A DNA stretch of 17,892 bases, taken from the NCBI GenBank assembly GCA_946886675.1, contig CAMPIZ010000003.1, positions 1 to 17,892 on the forward strand. Direction: 5' to 3'. Origin of the DNA: an uncultured Flavobacterium sp. Its GTDB lineage: Bacteria; Bacteroidota; Bacteroidia; Flavobacteriales; Flavobacteriaceae. This document shows, piece after piece, positions 7,577 to 14,755 of this stretch (positions within the stretch are counted from its first letter, which is position 1; each line of letters begins with the position of its first letter). Under the pieces are notes generated by a model that saw only the letters and a list, made by a program, of their open reading frames with translations, searched no databases and was not told the origin of the DNA. The translations under genes were made by a program, and so were the position numbers.

Positions 7577-8263
7577 GTGATAAGGATTGCCAACAAAAAA
7601 GCGGTTTTTTTTGATCTCGATCATACTTTATGGGATTTTGAGAAAAACTCTGCACTTACTTTTGAAGCAGTTTTAACCCGTCAGAAAGTTAATGTATCTA
7701 TCCCTGATTTTATTGAAGCCTATGTGCCTATTAATCTTAAATACTGGAAAAGGTATCGTGACGGCCATATTACACAGGAAGAACTAAGGTATGGCAGGCT
7801 TAAAGATACTTTTACTTCACTTGGGCACGAAGCAGACGAAGTTATTATAAGTGCAATTTGGGAAGAGTATATTGAGTTGTTGCCGCAGTACAACCACCTG
7901 TTTGACGGTACTGTAGAACTATTGGAATATTTGAAGCCAAAATACAGCCTGCATATAATAACAAATGGTGTGCAGGAAGTGGGTAAGCTTAAAAATTCAA
8001 AGATATTCCATTATTTTGATACTGTAACCAATGCTGAAATTGCAGGTTGCAAAAAACCCGATTCACGTATTTTTGAATATGCGCTTAAAGCAGCAAATGC
8101 AACAAAAGAGCATAGTGTAATGATAGGCGATTGTATAGAAGCTGATGTTCAGGGAGCGCTTAACTGCGGCCTTGATGCAATTTATTTTAACGAAAACAGG
8201 CTGGAAGTAGCAGAGGGTATAGCTCAGGTACAACATCTCCTGGAATTAAAAAACATTCTTTAA
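7577..8263 (+). CDS. yjjG: YjjG family HAD hydrolase (noncanonical pyrimidine nucleotidase)
   Basis: Cytoplasmic HAD-superfamily phosphatase, 228 residues, full length. Motif I is DLDHT with nucleophile Asp13 and acid/base Asp15, followed by the YjjG-typical LWDFEKNS. A helical cap (about 25-90) precedes motif II (IITNGVQEVG), motif III (CKKPDSRIF) and motif IV (MIGDCIEADVQGA). In E. coli, YjjG removes 5'-phosphate from dUMP and dTMP and from damaged pyrimidine nucleotides, cleaning the nucleotide pool. The start is GTG, chosen because no ATG lies before motif I. It is preceded by a purine-rich AAGGGAAGGA (7561-7570), an unusually good Shine-Dalgarno-like site for this phylum, which supports the GTG. 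It follows the CxxC gene by 14 bases; a functional link to the transporter is not evident. Confidence 0.9.
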   Translation: MIRIANKKAVFFDLDHTLWDFEKNSALTFEAVLTRQKVNVSIPDFIEAYVPINLKYWKRYRDGHITQEELRYGRLKDTFTSLGHEADEVIISAIWEEYIELLPQYNHLFDGTVELLEYLKPKYSLHIITNGVQEVGKLKNSKIFHYFDTVTNAEIAGCKKPDSRIFEYALKAANATKEHSVMIGDCIEADVQGALNCGLDAIYFNENRLEVAEGIAQVQHLLELKNIL

Positions 8264-8268
8264 ATTTT

Positions 8269-8985
8269 ATGAAAAAAATCATTCTGTTAGGAGCTTTAAT
8301 TTTTTCCGGTCTTGGATATGCACAAAGCAGCGATATTAACGATTATAAGTATGTTGTAATCCCTGAGAAGTTTGAATTTCTTAAGGAGAAAAACGAATAC
8401 AACCTTAATACACTTACAAAAATGATTTTTGAAAAGAAAGGTTTTGAAGTGTATTATACGAATGATGAACTTCCTTTTGAAGCCAAAATGGATAAATGTA
8501 AAGTGCTTTACGGGGACTTAATAAATAATTCCGGATTGTTATCTACAACTATGACTCTGGTGCTTAATGACTGCAATGGCAAAGCTGTTTTTACATCGCT
8601 TGAAGGAAAAAGTAAGGAAAAAGAATTCAGAAGGGCTTATTATGAAGCATTGCGTGAGGCATCACGTTCAGTTGAAGCAATGATTTATAAATATAAATCC
8701 GGGACAGTAACAGAGGCCGGAACTTCTTCTTCAGATACTCAAACCGAAACAACTACTCAAAACAGGGACAATCAGCTTTATGCCCGTAAAACAGCAAATG
8801 GGTATGAATTGCTGGATAAAACACAAAAAGTAGTATTAAAAATGTTTAAAACCTCACAGCCCAATTCCTATTCTGCCCAAATGGAAGGTGTAAATGGTGT
8901 AGTCTTTAAAAAAGACGGTGAGTGGATTTTTGAATACTACCTTAATGATAAAATGGTTACACAAAAACTTAATATAAAGTTTTAA
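8269..8985 (+). CDS. secreted protein of unknown function
   Basis: I do not recognise a named family. The 238-residue product has a clear signal peptide (MKKIILLGALIF..., cleavage after Ala18 in GYA-QSS), so it is periplasmic or further out. Residues about 25-145 form a conserved-looking domain starting YKYVVIPEKFEFLKEKNEYNLN, with two cysteines (78 and 103, possibly a disulfide) and a charged helix REASRSVEAMIYKY. A Ser/Thr/Gln-rich linker follows (about 148-170). A small beta-rich C-terminal domain begins LYARKTANGYELLD and ends in QKLNIKF. Proteins of this plan next to HAD genes are familiar from Flavobacteria but lack a role. It begins five bases after the HAD stop codon and is the last gene of the five-gene operon. 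It ends three bases from the converging rarA. Confidence 0.8.
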   Translation: MKKIILLGALIFSGLGYAQSSDINDYKYVVIPEKFEFLKEKNEYNLNTLTKMIFEKKGFEVYYTNDELPFEAKMDKCKVLYGDLINNSGLLSTTMTLVLNDCNGKAVFTSLEGKSKEKEFRRAYYEALREASRSVEAMIYKYKSGTVTEAGTSSSDTQTETTTQNRDNQLYARKTANGYELLDKTQKVVLKMFKTSQPNSYSAQMEGVNGVVFKKDGEWIFEYYLNDKMVTQKLNIKF

Positions 8986-8988
8986 AGT

Positions 8989-10266
8989 CTAATAACCATA
9001 TTTGTCTTTCCAGCGGTGCTTTAAAAAATCACGGGTAGAATTTTCGCGGGAGTTGTTGCCGGGATCATAAAATGCTGTTCCTTTGATTTCTTCCGGTAAA
9101 AATTCCTGATCTGCAAAATTATTATTATAATCGTGTGCATACTTATAGTCATCTCCATAACCTAACTCTTTCATAAGTTTTGTTGGAGCGTTGCGCAAAT
9201 GCAGGGGTATAGGTAAATCCCCTGTTTGTTTGACAATCTGTTGAGCTTTACCAATAGCCATATAGCTTGCATTGCTTTTTGGCGACGTGGCCAAATATAT
9301 GGCGCATTGACTTAATATTATCCTCGATTCAGGATAGCCTATGGTTGCTACTGCCTGAAAAGTATTGTTAGCCATTATAAGTGCTGTTGGGTTGGCATTG
9401 CCTATATCTTCAGAAGCTAGTATAAGCATTCGCCTGGCTATAAATTTTAAATCTTCGCCACCTTCAATCATACGGGCAAGCCAGTAAACTGCTCCATTAG
9501 GATCGCTGCCTCTCATGGATTTTATAAAGGCCGATATAATATCATAATGCTGTTCGCCGGTCTTGTCATACAAAACCGTGTTTTTTTGAACAAGCTGCAT
9601 TACTTTTTCATTGGTAATAGTTATATCATCGCCTTCAGATGCATTAACGATCAATTCAAATATATTGAGCAGTTTCCTGCCATCGCCGCCGGATAGTCGT
9701 AAAAGTGCTTCAGTTTCCTTAAGGGTTATATTTTTATGCTTCAATATTTCATCTGTTTCCATGGCTCTGTGTAAAAGTGCCTCAAGGTCTTCTTTCGTAA
9801 AAGGATTTAAAACATAAACCTGACATCTTGACAATAAAGCCGGTATAACTTCAAAACTTGGGTTTTCAGTAGTAGCACCTATTAATGTTATCCAGCCTTT
9901 TTCTACCGCAGCAAGTAATGAGTCCTGCTGCGATTTGCTGAAACGGTGTATCTCATCAATAAAAAGTATCGGGTTTTTTGAAGTGAACAGTCCGCCACTT
10001 TGTTTAGCTTTATCTATTACATCGCGCACTTCTTTAACCCCTGAGTTTATTGCGCTTAGAACGTAAAATGGCCTGTTAGACTCCTGAGCCATTATTTGGG
10101 CTAGAGTTGTTTTACCTGTACCGGGAGGACCCCATAATATTAGTGATGGGATTATACCACGGGCTATCTGGTGGGTTAACGAACCGTTAGGTCCTACCAA
10201 ATGCTGCTGGCTTATATATTCTGATAAATGCTGTGGGCGTATGCGTTCTGCCAAAGGTGCTTCCAT
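8989..10266 (-). CDS. rarA: replication-associated recombination protein RarA (MgsA/WRNIP1 family AAA+ ATPase)
   Basis: Clamp-loader-like AAA+ ATPase acting at stalled replication forks, 425 residues, full length. Family signs are the N-terminal PLAERIRPQHLSEYISQQHLVG, Walker A GPPGTGKT (46-53), Walker B LFIDEIHRF (101-109) followed by SKSQQD, sensor 1 GATTENPSF (130-138) and the arginine finger in LLSRC (Arg147). The C-terminal tetramerisation region contains SMRGSDPNGAVYWLARMIEGGED and the conserved APTKLMKELGYG. The ATG at 10266 gives the standard N-terminus. It is transcribed away from the rhomboid gene and its end abuts the converging secreted-protein gene. Confidence 0.96.
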   Translation of the reverse strand: MEAPLAERIRPQHLSEYISQQHLVGPNGSLTHQIARGIIPSLILWGPPGTGKTTLAQIMAQESNRPFYVLSAINSGVKEVRDVIDKAKQSGGLFTSKNPILFIDEIHRFSKSQQDSLLAAVEKGWITLIGATTENPSFEVIPALLSRCQVYVLNPFTKEDLEALLHRAMETDEILKHKNITLKETEALLRLSGGDGRKLLNIFELIVNASEGDDITITNEKVMQLVQKNTVLYDKTGEQHYDIISAFIKSMRGSDPNGAVYWLARMIEGGEDLKFIARRMLILASEDIGNANPTALIMANNTFQAVATIGYPESRIILSQCAIYLATSPKSNASYMAIGKAQQIVKQTGDLPIPLHLRNAPTKLMKELGYGDDYKYAHDYNNNFADQEFLPEEIKGTAFYDPGNNSRENSTRDFLKHRWKDKYGY

Positions 10267-10356
10267 AGCGTAAAATTAATGATTTATGACAAAAGTGCAT
10301 TAAAGTAAAATTGGTTAAATTATTGTGTGAAAACAAATGCCTTAACATAGTATTGT
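10267..10356. other. 90-base divergent intergenic region between rarA and the rhomboid gene
   Basis: Both genes must be started from here. On the minus strand CACTTTTG (one mismatch to TAnnTTTG) lies about 25 bases before rarA. On the plus strand TAGTATTG (one mismatch) lies directly before the rhomboid ATG, with a TTG 22 bases upstream. Neither is convincing alone, and no operator-like repeat is visible. Confidence 0.3.
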
Positions 10357-11163
10357 ATGTCTGATAACCAATTTAAATTTTCACCTTCTGTACTCGCGTG
10401 GCCTTTATATTTTGTATTGTTCCTGTGGGTTATTTACTGGGTTGAGGTTAAGTATAATATTTACCTTAACGATTATGGTATTTACCCCCGTACCTTTAAA
10501 GGTTTAAGGGGGATAATATTAAGCCCGTTCCTTCATGGTAGCCTTGAGCATCTTTATAACAATTCAATAGCGTTAATAGTGTTACTGGCTGCGTTAAGAT
10601 ATTTTTATAGGGAACATGCCTTGAAGGTTATTGTATATGGCATACTACTTTCCGGATTTTTTACATGGCTTATAGGAAGAGAGTCCTATCATATAGGAGC
10701 CAGTGGCCTGATTTATGTTTTGGTAAGCTTTATATTTTTCAAAGGTATTCAAACGGGATATTATAGGCTGGTAGCTCTTTCATTAATGGTGGTTGTGCTT
10801 TATGGTAGTATGATATGGTATATTTTTCCGGATGTAGAAGAAGGTATATCTTGGGAAGGCCATCTGGGTGGGTTTATTGCCGGGCTTTTGTTTTCCAGGA
10901 TTTTTACTGCGTCAGATTATCAAAAACCTATAGTTTATGAATGGCAGAAAGACGATTTTGATCCGCAGCAGGATCCTTTTATGAAACGCTTTGACGAAGA
11001 TGGTAATTTTGTCAATCCTCCAAAACCTGAACCCGAAGAAGAGACAGGAGAGGCAAATACATCGCAAAGCCACACTCATCCTGTTGTGAGGGTTATTTAT
11101 AGTTTTAAACCGCTTCCAAAGGAAGAAGAGGAGAGTAGTGGTAAAGAAAAAAATACTGATTAG
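10357..11163 (+). CDS. rhomboid family intramembrane serine protease
   Basis: Polytopic inner-membrane protease that cuts transmembrane segments of client proteins. The 268 residues contain a six-helix core (about 12-183) with the rhomboid signature. The catalytic serine Ser116 is in HIGASGLIY (GxSG), the catalytic His169 is in EGHLGGFIAG, and the oxyanion/HxxxN-type loop PFLHGSLEHLYNNS (57-70) carries the conserved His and Asn. After the core comes a soluble, acidic, proline- and glutamate-rich tail (about 185-268). This tail is longer than in minimal rhomboids, has no recognisable domain and is probably cytoplasmic. No client is suggested by the neighbours. The gene ends 11 bases from the converging rlmB, with no hairpin between them. 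Confidence 0.93.
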   Translation: MSDNQFKFSPSVLAWPLYFVLFLWVIYWVEVKYNIYLNDYGIYPRTFKGLRGIILSPFLHGSLEHLYNNSIALIVLLAALRYFYREHALKVIVYGILLSGFFTWLIGRESYHIGASGLIYVLVSFIFFKGIQTGYYRLVALSLMVVVLYGSMIWYIFPDVEEGISWEGHLGGFIAGLLFSRIFTASDYQKPIVYEWQKDDFDPQQDPFMKRFDEDGNFVNPPKPEPEEETGEANTSQSHTHPVVRVIYSFKPLPKEEEESSGKEKNTD

Positions 11164-11174
11164 GGAACTAAGGT

Positions 11175-11909
11175 TTAAAGTCTTTGTCTCACAGCTTCAT
11201 ATAAAAATGCTCCACATGCTACCGACACATTAAGCGAAGAAATGGTGCCAAACATGGGCAGTTTAGCTTTTTCATCTACAATTTTGAGTACAGAAGGATT
11301 TATACCCCTGTCCTCAGATCCCATTACAATTGCAACAGGCTCATTAAATGAAACATCATAAATTGTATTATCTGTTTTCTCGGTTGCTGCAATGGTTTTT
11401 ATACCGGAGCCCTGTAGGTAAAAAATAGCATCTTTTATATGCTCTACTTTGCAGATAGGTACATTAAAAACTGCCCCTGCCGAGGTTTTTACAGTATCTC
11501 CGTTAACTGGAGCCGAACCTTGTTTTTGTACAATAATACCATGTACTCCTGTACATTCGGCTGTACGTATTACAGCTCCAAAATTACGGGCGTCGGACAA
11601 TTGGTCAAGAATCAGGAAAAGAGGAGTTTTGTTGTTTTCCAGAACACTCTCTACCAAAGTTTCAATATCATAAAACTTAACCGGAGATATAGTGGCTACA
11701 GCACCCTGATGATTATTAGGAGTAAGCCTGTTAAGCTTTTCTACAGGAACATAGCTAAAGTTAATATTCTTTTGCCTGATGGTCTTCATCAGTTCACGCA
11801 TCAAATCTCCCTGCGCTTCTTTCTGAATAAACACTTTATCTACTTCTTTCCCAGCATTTATTGCTTCTATTACAGCCCTGATACCAAAAATCTGATGTTC
11901 TTTTTCCAT
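11175..11909 (-). CDS. rlmB: 23S rRNA (guanosine-2'-O-)-methyltransferase RlmB, TrmH/SpoU family
   Basis: SPOUT-class methyltransferase using S-adenosylmethionine; RlmB methylates the ribose of G2251 in the 23S rRNA peptidyl-transferase loop. In 244 residues it has an N-terminal substrate-binding domain (IFGIRAVIEAINAGKEVDKVFI, then about 20-75) and a C-terminal trefoil-knot domain. The three SpoU motifs are ARNFGAVIRTAECTGVHGIIV, AIVMGSEDRGINPSVL and ISSLNVSVACGAFLYEAVRQR. An in-frame ATG at 11933 would add eight residues, but that start lies inside the terminator of the upstream gene, and a promoter-like TACCTTTG sits between the two starts. I therefore use 11909, which also gives the usual N-terminus MEKEHQIFGI. 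Related TrmH enzymes with other rRNA targets cannot be fully excluded. Confidence 0.92.
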   Translation of the reverse strand: MEKEHQIFGIRAVIEAINAGKEVDKVFIQKEAQGDLMRELMKTIRQKNINFSYVPVEKLNRLTPNNHQGAVATISPVKFYDIETLVESVLENNKTPLFLILDQLSDARNFGAVIRTAECTGVHGIIVQKQGSAPVNGDTVKTSAGAVFNVPICKVEHIKDAIFYLQGSGIKTIAATEKTDNTIYDVSFNEPVAIVMGSEDRGINPSVLKIVDEKAKLPMFGTISSLNVSVACGAFLYEAVRQRL

Positions 11910-11913
11910 TTTG

Positions 11914-11921
11914 CAAAGGTA
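11914..11921 (-). promoter_or_regulatory. -7 promoter box (TACCTTTG) of rlmB
   Basis: An exact match to TAnnTTTG ends only four bases before the rlmB ATG (CAAA between them), just after the terminator of the preceding operon. The transcript would start at or within a few bases of the start codon. No good TTG -33 element is seen; that region is occupied by the terminator stem. Confidence 0.55.
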
Positions 11922-11922
11922 T

Positions 11923-11951
11923 AAAAAAACCACCCTGTTAAGGGTGGTTTT
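11923..11951 (-). terminator. Rho-independent terminator of the SusCD operon
   Basis: Read on the minus strand, an 11-bp perfect stem (AAAACCACCCT with AGGGTGGTTTT, loop TAAC) is followed by more T, giving a seven-T run. It lies 19 bases after the last lipoprotein stop codon and isolates rlmB from the uptake operon. Confidence 0.92.
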
Positions 11952-11969
11952 AAGAAACGAAGTTTCTTT

Positions 11970-12467
11970 TTAATACTCATCTTCCAAAAAGCCGGTTCTT
12001 TTGTGTCCTGCAAAGATGATTATTGTACCCGGATCATAACTAAACTCCCCTTTAAAATAAATACTGTCTACAACAACGCCTGATTCAGATTCTGCTGCAT
12101 TTTTTAGTATTTTTCCTTCAGTTACATTAAAAGTTGATCCCGGATCTACCAGGTTTTCCTCATCTGTAGTGCTGAAGGTTAAATTAGTAAGGTCTACTGC
12201 TACTGTGCCTTTTATCCAGTAGCCATTTTGCATATCATCTATAAACATTCTGCCATCACCGGTATTGGTATCATAGGTTTTATGCAATATATGCTGTGCT
12301 AGTACAGTTCCTGACCCTTCATCTATAATATCTACCCACCATTCACCATTCATCTCTACAGATGGTGTAGTGCCGGCATCATAATCTTCATAGCCATCTT
12401 CTTCACAAGAAACGAAAGCAAAAGCAAATATGCCCAGCAGTAAAACTATCTTTTTTATATTTTTCAT
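11970..12467 (-). CDS. small lipoprotein of the lipid-binding putative hydrolase type
   Basis: A 165-residue lipoprotein: the signal peptide MKNIKKIVLLLGIFAFAFVSC places the lipidated cysteine at position 21. The acidic residues EED right after it resemble the Bacteroidota lipoprotein export signal that sends lipoproteins to the cell surface. The mature part is all-beta in appearance: NGEWWVDIID, then HKTYDTNTGDGRMFIDDMQN, YWIKGTVAVDL and TFSTTDEEN. This matches my recollection of the 'lipid-binding putative hydrolase' (Lipid_bd) family often found as the last gene of SusCD cassettes. No catalytic residues can be named. It is the fourth gene of the operon, 12 bases after the DUF5011-type gene, and probably an accessory surface binding protein. 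Confidence 0.8.
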   Translation of the reverse strand: MKNIKKIVLLLGIFAFAFVSCEEDGYEDYDAGTTPSVEMNGEWWVDIIDEGSGTVLAQHILHKTYDTNTGDGRMFIDDMQNGYWIKGTVAVDLTNLTFSTTDEENLVDPGSTFNVTEGKILKNAAESESGVVVDSIYFKGEFSYDPGTIIIFAGHKRTGFLEDEY

Positions 12468-12479
12468 GTTGTTTTGCTT

Positions 12480-13238
12480 TTAAAATTGAACTTGCTCTAA
12501 GTGTATGTCAAACGTGTAAGTTGTTGAAGCATCTGCCTGCCATACACAAGTATAGTCTATCGTGCCTGCATCGGGATCAACTGTCATACCTGCTATAGTA
12601 GCACTTCCGCCAAAACTTAAATTGCTTACTGTGTTTGGATATTCAAAGTCATTAGAAGGTATATCATTAGCAATGATTAATGCACCCGGAGTTATGTAAT
12701 CAACCCCATAAACACGGCCTATGTCATAATATCCGCCAAAAGCATCTGAAAGCTCGTAAGAACCATCTTCATTTTGCCAGATAAGCACATATTCCATATC
12801 AATATATGCTGCATCTATAGTACCGTTTCTGGCAACTGTAGAAAGATAAACACCTTCTATACTGTTTACAAGATCGCCGGTGTTGCTAACAATTACCTGT
12901 CTGGTTGCAGATCCGCTAAATCCATCTGAGTTTTCGGCACTGTATGTAGCGGTATAAATATCAGGCATGCTGGTATTTAAAGTTCCAGTATAAGTTGCGC
13001 CTGTAAATTTACCTGTGTAAGTAACCTCTACGGGAACTTCAGTATCGTCTATTGTGGCTACAGCACTCGGATCGTCATAGGTTTCTCCTACAGCTACCTG
13101 ATCTACATCGTCGCCATTCAGGGTAATTATTGGGTATATGGTTACTGTAGAACCTATCGGATCTTCATATCCACATGATGTAAGTATTACAAATATACCC
13201 AGCAGCCCTGCTCTTAATATATTATATGTTGTTTTCAT
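12480..13238 (-). CDS. lipoprotein with DUF5011-type Ig-like domain
   Basis: A 252-residue lipoprotein with signal peptide and lipobox ILTSC (Cys22). Mature residues about 33-117 form an Ig-like beta domain with the DUF5011 pattern: ITLNGDD, VAVGETYDDPSAVATIDD, VEVTYTG, YTATYSAENSDGFSGSATRQVIV. The rest (about 120-252) is a second beta-rich domain beginning SIEGVYLSTVARNGT and ending FDIHLEQVQF, which resembles DUF5012/BT_2262-like C-termini. It occupies the SusE-like third position of a SusCD cassette, so it is likely a surface ligand-binding accessory. The first domain would then act as a spacer. The gaps to its neighbours are 12 bases on each side. The substrate is unknown. Confidence 0.82.
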   Translation of the reverse strand: MKTTYNILRAGLLGIFVILTSCGYEDPIGSTVTIYPIITLNGDDVDQVAVGETYDDPSAVATIDDTEVPVEVTYTGKFTGATYTGTLNTSMPDIYTATYSAENSDGFSGSATRQVIVSNTGDLVNSIEGVYLSTVARNGTIDAAYIDMEYVLIWQNEDGSYELSDAFGGYYDIGRVYGVDYITPGALIIANDIPSNDFEYPNTVSNLSFGGSATIAGMTVDPDAGTIDYTCVWQADASTTYTFDIHLEQVQF

Positions 13239-13250
13239 GATATAACTTTT

Positions 13251-14744
13251 TTAGTTTTCTGGTTTCTGATCCCACCAAACATTTTCAGTAAGGCTGTTTC
13301 GCTGTGATATATTAGGGTTTCTGTTAACCTCATCATCAGGATAGAAAAGAATGCTTGGCACCTGTGTTCCTGATAAAACTGAGATACGTGATGGTATCCT
13401 GTTACCTATTGAATAGTCTTCAGTTCCTTCTTCTACTACTTCAGGGAATTTTGTTCTTGTTGTTTCAATATAAGCCTCAATATTATTCACATAAGGTAGA
13501 GCTGCCCATTTTTGAACCATTATTTGTCTAATAGTAGCTTCCGGAGTACCTGCAGGTACATATTCATAAGCTCCGCCAGGTGCTATAAAAGCTGCTGCAG
13601 CGGCCTGGCCTCCGGTAAGTCCAAAGTATTCCTCATAAGTAGCAAATGATGCTGTTACAGCCATATCATACATTTCTTTTGCGCCTGCACCGCCTGCATA
13701 ACGTGCTAATGCTTCTGCCTGAAGGAAGTAGCTCTCTGTAAGACTTAATAAAAATACAGGTGTTGTAGGCCCTATGTTTGGTCGGGAATAAGAAACAGCA
13801 GTATTATTAAAATCATTTCCTGATCCCTGTACTATAGATACATAGTTACCTTGTTGATTAGGCCTGTATACACCTTCTAAGCGTGGGTCGCTGTTTTCTG
13901 TATAGAAATTGTGAAGTGTATTACTGGCTACGTTATTAACGTCTCCTAATCCTGTTTGAGCAATTTGTACTTCATAAAAAGGGTTTCTTTTTCCTGTAGA
14001 AGCAACAAAGTTGTCAAATAAAGCATCTGTAGTTAAAAAGTTATTTTCTGCCAATAGAGCATTCACTGCTGCAGGATCTGCCTGAGGAGTGTAAGCCATT
14101 CTTAAATAGATTTTTAATTTAAGTGTATTGGCAAACTGAATCCAGCTGTTCATATTAGATTCAAAAATAATATCCTGTTGTCCAACTGTAGGTTCAGATG
14201 GGTTAGCATCATAAGCTGCAAGGGCTTCATCAATTTTTACGATTAGATCTGCATAAATTTCTTCTCCAGAAGTTGGTGCAGGAGTAATGTTCACTGCACC
14301 CTGTGTAGCTTCTGTGTAAGGTACATCATCAAACAGGTCTACTAATAACTGGTAGGTGTAGGCTCTAAGTACATGGCCCATAAGCGCTGTGCCTGTATCG
14401 CCATTAGCATTAGACTCATCAATTACATACTGAAGATCGGTAAGACATTCTGCATAAAGCTCGCTCCAAAGCCTGTCGGCATAACCCGTGTTAAGATTAT
14501 ACTGATCCATATTTTCATATTGGCTGGCACTTGGCGACTGTGTATGATACTGTGCCCAAAATCCGCCAAGATTAGTAAGCTCACCACCGGTTACAGTAAC
14601 CAGAGAAGCTTGTGCAGATGTGAGGGCTAACCCTGTATTAATCTGCCCCGGACTGGTAGGGTCAGCGTTTATATCCAGATTGTCTTCACAGGAGACAAAC
14701 ATGCATACTGAGAATAAGAGTATGGATTTAAATATATTTTTCAT
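13251..14744 (-). CDS. SusD/RagB family nutrient-binding outer membrane lipoprotein
   Basis: Surface lipoprotein that acts as the lid over the SusC barrel and delivers substrate to it. It has 497 residues. The signal peptide has lipobox FVSC (Cys19), followed by EDN, an acidic surface-export-like signal. The mature start LDINADPTSPGQ, the segments GGFWAQYHTQ, YADRLWSELYAECLTDL and MGHVLRAYTYQLLVDLFDDVPYTEA, and the C-terminal RIPSRISVLSG with NVWWDQKP are typical of the SusD-like subgroup (PF12771 type). The helical repeats are visible as alternating amphipathic stretches. It is 11 bases downstream of the SusC gene, the usual pair. Nothing in it reveals whether the cargo is a glycan, peptide or other compound; this subgroup is not restricted to polysaccharides. 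Confidence 0.95.
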   Translation of the reverse strand: MKNIFKSILLFSVCMFVSCEDNLDINADPTSPGQINTGLALTSAQASLVTVTGGELTNLGGFWAQYHTQSPSASQYENMDQYNLNTGYADRLWSELYAECLTDLQYVIDESNANGDTGTALMGHVLRAYTYQLLVDLFDDVPYTEATQGAVNITPAPTSGEEIYADLIVKIDEALAAYDANPSEPTVGQQDIIFESNMNSWIQFANTLKLKIYLRMAYTPQADPAAVNALLAENNFLTTDALFDNFVASTGKRNPFYEVQIAQTGLGDVNNVASNTLHNFYTENSDPRLEGVYRPNQQGNYVSIVQGSGNDFNNTAVSYSRPNIGPTTPVFLLSLTESYFLQAEALARYAGGAGAKEMYDMAVTASFATYEEYFGLTGGQAAAAAFIAPGGAYEYVPAGTPEATIRQIMVQKWAALPYVNNIEAYIETTRTKFPEVVEEGTEDYSIGNRIPSRISVLSGTQVPSILFYPDDEVNRNPNISQRNSLTENVWWDQKPEN

Positions 14745-14755
14745 GATAATTTTTT

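Noticed and set aside
11439..11924. 161-codon open frame on the plus strand opposite rlmB
   Set aside because: Antisense shadow of a gene whose three SpoU motifs are intact; no start signal or family resemblance.
11910..11933. Eight-residue N-terminal extension of rlmB from the ATG at 11933
   Set aside because: That start is inside the T-run and stem of the upstream terminator and precedes the TACCTTTG box, so the mRNA for rlmB would not normally include it.
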